From Flavobacteriaceae bacterium (lineage in GTDB: Bacteria; Bacteroidota; Bacteroidia; Flavobacteriales; Flavobacteriaceae): a DNA stretch of 41,252 nucleotides. Position numbers and translations under genes: made by a program. Under the pieces are notes generated by a model. It made no database searches. It was not told the DNA's origin and saw nothing but the letters and a program-made list of their open reading frames with translations. Shown in pieces: positions 8,881 to 15,713 of the stretch (positions are counted from its first letter, which is position 1; each line of letters starts with the position of its first letter). The stretch spans positions 1 to 41,252 of the forward strand of contig JABISF010000055.1 of the NCBI GenBank assembly GCA_018699935.1, given 5' to 3'.

Positions 8881-10281
8881 ATGAGTGTTTATGATGTTGC
8901 AGTGATTGGCTCAGGCCCCGGAGGATATGTGGCAGCAATCCGTTGTTCCCAATTGGGTTTAAAAACGGCTTTGATTGAAAAATACAGCACCCTTGGAGGT
9001 ACCTGCCTCAATGTAGGATGTATTCCTTCCAAATCACTCTTGGATTCTTCGCATCATTATGAGGATGCCACCAAACATTTTTCTGAACACGGAATAGAAA
9101 TTGAAGGTTCGATTACCATCAATTTCCAGCAGATGATCGATCGCAAAGCTGCGGTAGTGGAGCAAACCACAAAAGGCATTGATTACCTGATGCAAAAAAA
9201 TAAGATTGATGTTTTTGAAGGTTTGGGAAGTTTTGTTGATGCAACGCACATCAAAATTGATGGGAAAGATGCCCAAACCATTGAAGCCAAATACAGCATT
9301 ATTGCAACCGGTTCCAAACCTGCGAGCCTTCCTTTTATTAAAGTAGATAAAGAACGAGTAATTACTTCAACAGAAGCCCTGAAACTAAAAGAGATCCCCA
9401 AACACTTGGTGGTCATTGGGGGAGGAGTAATTGGATTAGAATTGGGGCAAGTATATCGCCGTTTGGGGGCTGAAGTTTCTGTTATAGAGTATGCAGATCG
9501 CATTACTCCGGTGATGGATGCCGGTCTTTCCAAGGAGCTGATGAAGGTCATGAAAAAGCAAGGGGTTAAATTTTTTCTTTCCCATGGCGTAAACAAAGTA
9601 GAAAGCAATGGAAAACAAGTGACTGTTGCTGCAAAAGATAAAAATGGAGCTGAAGTTCAGTTTGAAGGGGATTATTGTTTGGTGTCTGTAGGACGCCGTC
9701 CTTATACCGATGGTTTAAACGCTGAGGCTGCCGGAGTACAAGTGAATGACCGTGGACAAGTGGAAGTCAACGACCATTTGCAAACCACTGCTTCCAACAT
9801 CTATGCCATTGGCGATGTAGTTCGTGGAGCTATGTTGGCCCATAAAGCCGAAGAAGAAGGAGTGTTGGTGGCTGAATTTTTAGCCGGTCAAAAACCTCAT
9901 ATCGATTATAATTTAATTCCCAATGTTATTTACACCTGGCCGGAAGTGGCTGCCGTCGGGAAAACAGAGGAACAACTTAAAGCCAGCGGAATTGCATACA
10001 AAACAGGGCAATTTCCCATGCGCGCCCTGGGACGTGCCCGTGCCAGTATGGATACGGATGGTTTTGTAAAAATTCTTGCTGATGCTCAAACCGATGAGGT
10101 ATTGGGGGTTCATATGATTGGAGCCAGAGCCGCCGACTTGATCGCTGAAGCAGTTACAGCGATGGAATTCAGAGCTTCTGCAGAGGATATCGCTCGGATG
10201 AGTCATTCGCATCCCACCTATGCCGAAGCGATCAAAGAAGCTGCTTTGGCAGCCACAGAAAACAGAGCCTTACACATCTAA
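8881..10281 (+). CDS. lpdA: Dihydrolipoyl dehydrogenase (E3)
   Basis: A 466-residue FAD/NAD flavoprotein that reoxidises the dihydrolipoyl groups of 2-oxo acid dehydrogenase complexes and the glycine cleavage system. The FAD-binding GSGPGGYVAA is at residues 10-19. The redox disulfide GGTCLNVGCIPSK has Cys42 and Cys47. The NAD-binding GGGVIGLELG occupies about 179-188, the second FAD contact is IYAIGDVV, and the catalytic base motif HSHPTYAEA lies close to the C-terminus. The ATG at 8881 is preferred because it starts directly before the Rossmann strand; an upstream in-frame ATG at 8857 overlaps the -7-like element. The gene is monocistronic and converges on the DUF4377 gene with a 4-bp tail overlap. 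Confidence 0.96.
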   Translation: MSVYDVAVIGSGPGGYVAAIRCSQLGLKTALIEKYSTLGGTCLNVGCIPSKSLLDSSHHYEDATKHFSEHGIEIEGSITINFQQMIDRKAAVVEQTTKGIDYLMQKNKIDVFEGLGSFVDATHIKIDGKDAQTIEAKYSIIATGSKPASLPFIKVDKERVITSTEALKLKEIPKHLVVIGGGVIGLELGQVYRRLGAEVSVIEYADRITPVMDAGLSKELMKVMKKQGVKFFLSHGVNKVESNGKQVTVAAKDKNGAEVQFEGDYCLVSVGRRPYTDGLNAEAAGVQVNDRGQVEVNDHLQTTASNIYAIGDVVRGAMLAHKAEEEGVLVAEFLAGQKPHIDYNLIPNVIYTWPEVAAVGKTEEQLKASGIAYKTGQFPMRALGRARASMDTDGFVKILADAQTDEVLGVHMIGARAADLIAEAVTAMEFRASAEDIARMSHSHPTYAEAIKEAALAATENRALHI

Positions 10282-10628
10282 CGAACGGCTGTTTTTGATA
10301 GGATTCGAATCAATGTGTATTGGTAACGACCTACGTCTTGTATTCCGGGATCGCGCTCTACTTTTTTCACATCCAATTCATAGATAAAGTTGGGTTCAAA
10401 GTCAAAACCAATGATGGTTTCGTAAAATCGAGACCATTCTTCGGTTCCAATTGCTTTCCCTTCTTGAACAAGTAGACAGTCCATTTCAATAAACCCTTGA
10501 CATCGTACTGTATAATAGTTGACTTTTAAAAGTATCCCTTCTAAATTGTTGAGAATTTCATCCTGCTTGGGAGCACATGAAAGGATTAAAAAAAGGGATA
10601 AAAGAATGTTGGCTAAGAAGATTTTCAT
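10278..10628 (-). CDS. DUF4377-type lipoprotein
   Basis: A 116-residue predicted lipoprotein. The signal peptide ends in the lipobox ILSC (Cys18), so the mature protein should be lipid-anchored. The rest resembles the DUF4377 domain: VNYYTVRCQGFIEMDCLLVQEG, then EEWSRFYETIIGFDFEPNFIYELDVKK, then YQYTLIRILSKT. This domain is common on Bacteroidota lipoproteins, often next to META/HslJ domains, and its biochemical role is unknown. Two Cys in the first motif (YTVRC and MDC) are typical. It overlaps the lpd stop tail to tail by 4 bp. Function is not assigned beyond the domain. Confidence 0.7.
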   Translation of the reverse strand: MKIFLANILLSLFLILSCAPKQDEILNNLEGILLKVNYYTVRCQGFIEMDCLLVQEGKAIGTEEWSRFYETIIGFDFEPNFIYELDVKKVERDPGIQDVGRYQYTLIRILSKTAVR

Positions 10629-10655
10629 GGAGGTTTTTTAAATGAGTAATAATAA

Positions 10656-11198
10656 ATAAAATTAAATTTCTCGAGGTCTGATGATTCGTATTTTATTCCC
10701 ATCACTCTTAAACTAGGATCAAGTGTAGAATTTCAGATGGAAAAAGAAAATGCATTGATTGCCTCCTTAGAGTTTAATAAATTATTAGTCCCTACACTTT
10801 TCGAGGATCAGCTCAACTCAAATTTGATTCAAGGAATTTTCAGTTCTTTTTCGGATGCCCCCAATGGATTTAGTGAAGAATTAAAAGAAATCACATGGGC
10901 CGTTGGTATGGAATATCGTTTTCAAAATAAATTCACGCTGCGTTCTGGTTATTTTAAGGAAAGTCCAAACAAAGGTTTTCGACAGTATTTTACTTTTGGA
11001 GCGGGTTTCGAAAGTCAACTTTTGTCAGTTGATTTATCATATTTAGTTAATAATTCTGAAATTCAGAATCAATTGCAAAACAAAATCCGCATATCCATTG
11101 TTTTACCCATTTTTACTAAAAATAAGGGTGAAGAAACTCCAGAAAATGAGGTGCCAATCGAATCAGAGGCACCCGCTTCCACAGCAACGAGTAAATAA
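10656..11198 (+). pseudogene. N-terminally truncated PorV (LptO) fragment
   Basis: The frame is open from just after a stop at 10653-10655 to 11198 and encodes only the C-terminal part of PorV, the outer-membrane beta-barrel that shuttles cargo in the type IX secretion system. Recognisable pieces are DSYFIPITLKLGSS, LEFNKLLVPT, NSNLIQGIFSSFSDAPNGFS, WAVGMEYRFQNKFTLRSGYF and KGFRQYFTFGAGF. A full PorV has roughly 380-400 residues and a signal peptide; here about 180 residues survive, with no signal peptide. An ATG at 10737 could start a 153-residue protein, but it would begin mid-barrel. After the last strand there is an unusual tail rich in E, P, A and T. It is probably a dead duplicate; a full-length porV is expected elsewhere. 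Confidence 0.75.
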
Positions 11199-11371
11199 CG
11201 AGAGGAATAACATTGTTGTTCAAAAACAGATTGATTTTAGCGTAAGTAGTTTCTATCTCAATTTGACCTGATGCGGTAGATTATTTTTAGATTGTAATTA
11301 TTAAAAAAAAAACAAAATCTCAGGCTTATTTTTTTTTCTTACTTTTAGAAATTACAAACAAAAATAAACCA

Positions 11372-12661
11372 ATGAAACGAAGAGATTTTATTCAAAAAAC
11401 CGCTGCCAGTGCCTCGGTCTTTAGCATCGTTCCCAGTCATGTTTTAGGATTTTCTGGAACCGCTCCCAATGACAAAGTACAATTAGGATTTATCGGTGTA
11501 GGAAAGCAGGGTAGAGGATTGATGAAGAATTTTGTGAATTATGAGGGGGCTGCTGTAATGGCGGTATCCGATGTTGATCGTCTAAAAATGAATTTTTTTA
11601 GTGAGACGTTTCAAGAGTCGATGAAAAAAGAAGGCAAAGCAACCTATGCTCTGGATGAAATTTCCTCCTATAGAGATTTGTTGGCTCGAAAAGATATTGA
11701 TGCCGTGGTCATCGCTTCTCCCGACCATTGGCATGCCCAAATGGCGGTGGATGCGGCCAAGGCAGGCAAGGATATTTATTGTGAAAAACCGCTTTCCAGC
11801 TCGGTGGCTGAAGGAAGAGCGATGGTAGACGCAGCTCGCAAATACGACCGGGTGTTTCAGACCGGAAGTATGCAACGCTCTTGGGATCGATTTCGGCACG
11901 GAGTAAATTTGATACGCAATGGTTATATCGGAACGATTACATCTATCAATGTAGCAATTGGAGCACCCTATAAAGCTTGTGATTTACCCAGTCAAGAAAT
12001 CCCGGAAAACATCGATTGGGAAGCATGGATTGGACCCGCTCCGTATCGAGGATATCACTTTGATTTGGCTTGTCCCATAGAAGACAAACGTTGGGGAATG
12101 TGGCGCGATTACACTCCTTTTGGGGGTGGGATGATCACCGATTGGGGAGCGCATATGTTTGATATCGTCCAATGGGCTTTGGATATGGATCATACAGGCC
12201 CTTTGCAATTCAATCCTCCGGGCGGAGTTGCCACTGAAGGCTTGACCTATACTTATGAAAATGGAATCACCGTGACCCATACCAAATGGGGAAAGGGGAA
12301 TAACGAAATTCAATTCATTGGCACCGAAGGAAGTTTGGAAATCAGTAGAAGTTATTTGAAAACCTTCCCTAATGCTGCTCTCGCCGACACTCCTTTGAAA
12401 GATTCGGATACGCAACGGGTGTACAACAGCCCCAATCACCATTTGGATTGGTTGGATGCCATCAAAAACCGAACAAGACCCATTTGTGATGTAGAGGTGG
12501 GGCATCGAACGGCTTCGGTTTGTAATGTGGCCAATATTGCCTATGCCTTACAACGTCCTTTGGAATGGAATCCGCAGTCTGAACAATTTATTGATGATCT
12601 AGGAGCAAATTTGATGTTAGATCGCGCCTACAGAGGTCTTTGGGATTATCGGGATTTTTGA
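11372..12661 (+). CDS. Tat-exported Gfo/Idh/MocA family oxidoreductase
   Basis: A 429-residue NAD(P)-dependent oxidoreductase or sugar dehydrogenase of the Gfo/Idh/MocA family. The N-terminus KRRDFIQKTAASASVFSIVP is a twin-arginine signal, so the folded, cofactor-loaded enzyme is expected in the periplasm. The Rossmann nucleotide motif GFIGVGKQGRG is at about residues 38-48 and the catalytic-lysine motif YCEKPLS at about 135-141. In the C-terminal domain, FGGGMITDWGAHMFDIVQWAL is the secreted Bacteroidota subfamily signature. These proteins act in carbohydrate or glycoside catabolism, but the substrate cannot be named. It stands alone, preceded by a 173-bp AT-rich intergenic stretch. Confidence 0.88.
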   Translation: MKRRDFIQKTAASASVFSIVPSHVLGFSGTAPNDKVQLGFIGVGKQGRGLMKNFVNYEGAAVMAVSDVDRLKMNFFSETFQESMKKEGKATYALDEISSYRDLLARKDIDAVVIASPDHWHAQMAVDAAKAGKDIYCEKPLSSSVAEGRAMVDAARKYDRVFQTGSMQRSWDRFRHGVNLIRNGYIGTITSINVAIGAPYKACDLPSQEIPENIDWEAWIGPAPYRGYHFDLACPIEDKRWGMWRDYTPFGGGMITDWGAHMFDIVQWALDMDHTGPLQFNPPGGVATEGLTYTYENGITVTHTKWGKGNNEIQFIGTEGSLEISRSYLKTFPNAALADTPLKDSDTQRVYNSPNHHLDWLDAIKNRTRPICDVEVGHRTASVCNVANIAYALQRPLEWNPQSEQFIDDLGANLMLDRAYRGLWDYRDF

Positions 12662-12713
12662 GGATTAAACAATAAAAAAATAAACCCCTTAAAAAGTATT
12701 TAAAACTTCGTTT

Positions 12714-12748
12714 TTATCAATTGTTGTTATTTAACAATAAATTGATAA
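12714..12748. repeat. Inverted repeat between converging genes
   Basis: TTATCAATT and AATTGATAA are perfect 9-bp arms, with an inner TTGTT/AACAA pairing, so the whole 35 bp can form one long hairpin. It lies between the tail-to-tail Gfo/Idh/MocA and SET genes. No T-run follows on either strand, so it is not a standard intrinsic terminator; it could still protect 3' ends. Confidence 0.45.
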
Positions 12749-12761
12749 GATGCTTCAAGAT

Positions 12762-13370
12762 TCAAACACATTGCTGTGTATGTGCTTCTGCATCAAAATA
12801 ATTGGTTAAAATGGATGCCAAAGGTTCTTCCCCATGAATTATTTTTTCAATCCGATCCCAGGTTTTTGCTTCTAAAATTTGACGTAAAGGTTGATCTACT
12901 TTATTGATTTTAGGAAAGACTTTTTTAATTTTATTATCCCAAACTTTATAGTATTTTAAGAGGTCATTGGGGTAAACGACTTTTCTTCTAGTACCCTCGT
13001 TGATGCCTCTAAACGGGCTAGTAATATTCAAATATCCATAGTCGTCGGTCAATTGTTCGCCCGCATGAATATCTCTAATGGCAATTTCAAAATCATAGGC
13101 AGTGGTTAGACAATTGGAGTTGAAACTGTGGTTGACATATCTGCCATTATCCCAACACAATACCAAATTGCCATTGTTGTTTCTAAAGGTGTAAGTGTCT
13201 ATGATTTCTTGATAGAGGGGTTCCATGTTTTGGATTTGCAAGGGTGTAAACTCTCGATCCAATTTGTCCAAAACCCATGTAATTGTTCCGGCGGGCAAGA
13301 AGGCTGTTGCAACAACGCCATATCCAACGTCTTTACTAATAAACTTTAGTTTAGTATTCGGGTGTATCAT
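12762..13370 (-). CDS. SET-domain protein (putative lysine methyltransferase)
   Basis: A 202-residue protein with a single SET domain, the fold of S-adenosylmethionine-dependent protein-lysine methyltransferases. Visible motifs in order: GYGVVATAFLPAGTITWVLD (about 16-35, the GxG and start of SET), YVNHSFNSNCLTT (about 78-90, the SAM-binding NHS..C motif) and AGEQLTDDYGYLN (about 103-115, with the GE.L..DYG catalytic tyrosine region). The C-terminal half is basic and lacks the post-SET zinc cysteines of eukaryotic enzymes, which is usual for bacterial members. The substrate in bacteria is generally unknown. It is monocistronic, next to the accessory island, and may have been acquired horizontally. 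The methyltransferase role is inferred from motifs only. Confidence 0.8.
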   Translation of the reverse strand: MIHPNTKLKFISKDVGYGVVATAFLPAGTITWVLDKLDREFTPLQIQNMEPLYQEIIDTYTFRNNNGNLVLCWDNGRYVNHSFNSNCLTTAYDFEIAIRDIHAGEQLTDDYGYLNITSPFRGINEGTRRKVVYPNDLLKYYKVWDNKIKKVFPKINKVDQPLRQILEAKTWDRIEKIIHGEEPLASILTNYFDAEAHTQQCV

Positions 13371-13620
13371 TTTTTGGTATTTTTAATTTCAGCCAAAGTG
13401 TCGGCTATATAAGTGCAGGTTTAGAAGATGTTTTTAAACTATTTTAAAGTCTTGAAATTAAATTCAAATATCATTAAAAAAAACTTACAAATCATAAAAA
13501 CTTATTTTGTGCGCCGCCCTATTAAGAATCACAATTTTATTTAAATTATTCAAATCACTTTTCAAAAAATCTGATTTCAGTTTTTGCAAGGCCCTCAGAT
13601 TTTATCAAAAGCTCCTGTTT

Positions 13621-13633
13621 GTTAGCTATGATT
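13621..13633 (-). other. Candidate end half-site of the leftmost cassette
   Basis: The plus-strand GTTAGCTATGATT matches 12 of 13 positions of the reverse complement of the cassette-start bases at 15644-15656. This is the same relation seen for the 15703-15715 and 16700-16712 sites. Unlike those, it is not preceded by the conserved hairpin core, so it may be a decayed site or chance. Confidence 0.25.
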
Positions 13634-13729
13634 GATAAAGTATTATTTGTTTTGGGAGTTACCATCTTCATTTTGCCGATCTATTTATTCTTTTTAATTA
13701 ACCTTTTGACATACTTTTTTTGTTTTTAA
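13628..13729 (+). CDS. Possible 33-residue hydrophobic peptide
   Basis: A short frame starting MIDKVLFVLGVTIFILPI is almost entirely hydrophobic and could form one membrane helix. No ribosome-binding site or family is recognised, and AT-rich DNA yields such frames by chance. It overlaps the candidate cassette end. Reported because it is the only open frame of note in this gap. Confidence 0.2.
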   Translation: MIDKVLFVLGVTIFILPIYLFFLINLLTYFFCF

Positions 13730-13749
13730 GGGCGGATAAAAAGTAATAA

Positions 13750-14304
13750 TTAACCCTTCCCTAAACCCTTATATTTCTTAAATTCAGTGCGGATGATTTC
13801 CTCAATTTTTTCAAATTCATATTTCAGCGTAGTTGCTGTAATTGAAAGGGGAGTTCCATACATTTTCATATTTAAAAGCAATAGGACATCTTTTTTTCTA
13901 CTCCCTGCTTTTCGAATATATTGCTCTGGATTCTTTACTTTGATTAAAAGAAATTGGGTTGACATGATTTGTTGTGTAACAATTTCAGTAATATCATTCC
14001 ATGCGATCAGTCCCACGCTAGTGGCATGCGTGTTATCCGTTATTCCTTTTTTATCAACGGTTAGTCCTATTTTTTTATCAAACAGTTTTCTAAATCCATA
14101 AATACCAGTGGCTCCAAAGAAAAGAACACCCAGAATTCCAATTCCTTTTACTGTTGTAGGATTTAAAATAAAATGCAATGAATTTTCTTGAAAAATAGCG
14201 GCATCAAAAAATAACCAAATAGATAAAACAACAAATATTAATGATCCAATAGTTCCAATAAGCAATTTGTTTTTGCTTAGGGGGATTTCAATTTTATCGT
14301 TCAT
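13750..14304 (-). CDS. STM3941-family membrane protein
   Basis: A 184-residue protein resembling the STM3941 family. It has an N-terminal KIEIPLSKNKLL, two membrane helices (about residues 14-32 and 52-70), then GIYGFRKLFDKKIGLTVDKKGITDN and VGLIAWNDITEI, and a PH-like C-terminal domain with ending FEKIEEIIRTEFKKY. Function is unknown. In Bacteroidota such genes often occur singly in accessory DNA. Here the gene lies on the minus strand like the neighbouring cassette genes, at the left end of the island, with no recognisable hairpin element on its upstream side. It reads as intact, with an ATG start and normal codon use for AT-rich accessory genes. Confidence 0.7.
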   Translation of the reverse strand: MNDKIEIPLSKNKLLIGTIGSLIFVVLSIWLFFDAAIFQENSLHFILNPTTVKGIGILGVLFFGATGIYGFRKLFDKKIGLTVDKKGITDNTHATSVGLIAWNDITEIVTQQIMSTQFLLIKVKNPEQYIRKAGSRKKDVLLLLNMKMYGTPLSITATTLKYEFEKIEEIIRTEFKKYKGLGKG

Positions 14305-14730
14305 TTTTTAATTTTAAAATTTGGGTAAAAGTCTGTAAACATCAGATTATTCTAACAACTCTTTAACAGTAACAAAGACGTCATGAAGGACATTTTGGCG
14401 ATGATGTAATAAGGGCGTAAACGGAATCTTTTTCAATGGAGGATCAGATTTGGGTTTTTAGACTTTCTAATTTACTAAAAAATATTTAATCGAGCGGAAC
14501 TATTTTTTGGGCTGAGAAAGAGGGATTCGAACCCCCGGGAATCGGAAAAAATTACTCAGCGAAAAGGCTGTATTTTCGCTTCAATTGTTGTTGAGCTTTT
14601 TTGGGTGTACTCAAAAAAAGTCGAAATCAGGATTTTCAGAATGCTAGCCTAAGCATGTCGAAGAGTAGGCTAAAGTCAAGCAAATGCTTTTAGCCATTGT
14701 TGTAAAAAGTATTTTATTAGTTTCTTGATT
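14305..14730. other. Gene-free scar with tRNA fragment and inverted repeats
   Basis: These 426 bp contain no gene. From left to right: GGATCAGATTTGGGTTTTT at 14441-14459, repeated exactly at 17700-17718; the tRNA-Ser 3' fragment at 14514-14538; a hairpin AGCGAAAA-TTTTCGCT at 14558-14580 that resembles the last codons of argH at 17821-17843; and a 6-bp inverted repeat (TAGCCT 14645-14650, AGGCTA 14667-14672). The mix looks like a recombination scar. Confidence 0.5.
14514..14538 (-). repeat. tRNA-Ser 3'-end fragment (candidate att remnant)
   Basis: The 25 bp are identical to positions 23-47 of the window, which are the acceptor and T-arm 3' part of tRNA-Ser(UGA), in the same orientation. The rest of a tRNA is absent: sequence diverges immediately after the CCCCCGG. 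Such 3' tRNA pieces are the usual footprint left by integrases that target tRNA genes. Confidence 0.7.
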
Positions 14731-15480
14731 CTAATTCAGTTTTAATTCCTTTTCAATATTCAATTCGAGTTTTTTCATCTCATTTAAAATCAAGTCATAT
14801 CTATCAAGTTTAAACTTTCGGTTATTTCTCATTCGCCATAAGTAACTCAAAATTTCTTGTTTTTCAGTTGAATTTAATTGGTTAATACCAACTATTTTTT
14901 TCAATTCACCATTACTATCAAATTGCATAGAAGGATGAAGTAGTTGGTTTATTCTTGAAAAATAGTTTTTGTAAGATTTCATCTCCGGCACTTCATATTC
15001 TAACTTTTCAATGATACTATAATAGTAATCGTAAAGAGAAATTATTTGAATACGTAGAGAGTCATTCTCAACTGTTTTTAAATTATTCGCTTTTAAAGAT
15101 TCATAAGCCGACCTATTTACAATCGGAATATAATCTCGAAAAAGTATTGTATAGTATAAAGCGATTGAATCTTGATTGATTTTGTCTCCGTTTAATAAGC
15201 TTCTAAAAATTGAATCCGCTTTTAGACTCCATCGATTACCATAAATATTTTTGTTAAAATCGTGTGCGTCAATTTTTAAACTATTTTTTATCTCGGAAAG
15301 AATCTTTTGTTCAGAGTGGCTACTAATCCTATTTTCATTCCAGTTATTCAAAGCAAAAGCTGAAGTAACAGCAATAAAAATTGATAAAAATTCTAGCCCA
15401 AATTTCCGCCAGTATTTTGATTTAAACTTCTTTCTCAAAATATAAATATATATAAACGGCGAACCCAAAATGAGTCGCAT
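14731..15480 (-). CDS. DUF6090-like single-pass membrane protein
   Basis: A protein of up to 249 residues resembling the DUF6090 family. One membrane helix is followed directly by the hallmark ALNNWNENR (residues about 42-50), then SEQKILSEIKNSLKIDAHDF and a long polar, helical C-terminal region. Function is unknown. The ATG at 15480 overlaps the upstream DUF4177 gene by 59 bp in another frame. A TTG about 42 nt further in, just before RKKFKSKYWRKFGLEF, would reduce the overlap and fits the usual family N-terminus, so the true start is uncertain. It is AT-rich compared with the arg genes nearby. It may share a cassette with the DUF4177 gene. Confidence 0.65.
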   Translation of the reverse strand: MRLILGSPFIYIYILRKKFKSKYWRKFGLEFLSIFIAVTSAFALNNWNENRISSHSEQKILSEIKNSLKIDAHDFNKNIYGNRWSLKADSIFRSLLNGDKINQDSIALYYTILFRDYIPIVNRSAYESLKANNLKTVENDSLRIQIISLYDYYYSIIEKLEYEVPEMKSYKNYFSRINQLLHPSMQFDSNGELKKIVGINQLNSTEKQEILSYLWRMRNNRKFKLDRYDLILNEMKKLELNIEKELKLN

Positions 15481-15622
15481 CCGTTGAAGTCAACTTGTAC
15501 CCTTGCTTTGAATATTCGTTTAGTTTCTCTTGGATTTCCTTTTGCGATGATTTTGCGATATGATTACTGTCAGTAGTGATTTTTGAGTAATAGATTAATG
15601 TTTCAACTTTATATTCTCTCAT
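15422..15622 (-). CDS. DUF4177-like small protein
   Basis: A 66-residue protein starting MREYKVETLIYYSK, with KEIQEKLNEYSKQGYKLTST in the middle and a final VYIYLYFEKEV, which is the DUF4177 layout (strand, helix with a QGYKL turn, strands). Function is unknown. The reading frame continues upstream to an ATG inside the attC-like element at 15648-15711, but those 22 extra residues are translated repeat, so the ATG at 15622, preceded by an A-rich leader, is chosen. It is the first gene of the cassette that begins near 15656 and overlaps the DUF6090-like gene downstream. Confidence 0.65.
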   Translation of the reverse strand: MREYKVETLIYYSKITTDSNHIAKSSQKEIQEKLNEYSKQGYKLTSTDATHFGFAVYIYLYFEKEV

Positions 15623-15647
15623 CTTTTTTTGTTTTGGTTCGTAAATA

Positions 15648-15711
15648 ATAGCTAACGGTTTGGCTATGCGCAGTGTCCCGAAGTGCATTGCGTATAGGTT
15701 TTGTTGTGTGT
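15648..15711 (-). repeat. attC-like cassette recombination element 1
   Basis: This 64-bp element shares its core with 16645-16708 (3 differences in about 48 bp). The plus strand can fold CTATGCGCAGTG against CATTGCGTATAG as a 12-bp stem with two G-T wobbles and a TCCCGAAGTG loop. On the gene strand it runs from ACACACAAC to GTTAGCTAT, matching the attC plan (AAC end, imperfect palindrome, GTT end) and lying 3' of the Abi-alpha gene. Its outer ACACACAAC is the perfect reverse complement of GTTGTGTGT at the start of that gene's cassette (16645-16653). The integron interpretation is inferred; no active integrase is in view. Confidence 0.6.
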
Positions 15712-15713
15712 AG

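Larger units (their letters stand above)
13371..13749. other. AT-rich gap at the left edge of the island
   Basis: This 379-bp stretch has no clear gene. It holds a 9-bp inverted repeat (AAAATCTGA with TCAGATTTT, about 13566-13604), the cassette-end candidate GTTAGCTATGATT at 13621-13633, and one short hydrophobic reading frame (13628-13729). Nothing else stands out. Confidence 0.4.

Noticed and set aside
47-14514. A 14.5-kb integrative element bounded by the two tRNA-Ser 3' copies
   Set aside because: The span holds core genes (ftsK, ribB, lpd), and the orientation of the intact tRNA would place an inserted element to its left, outside the window.
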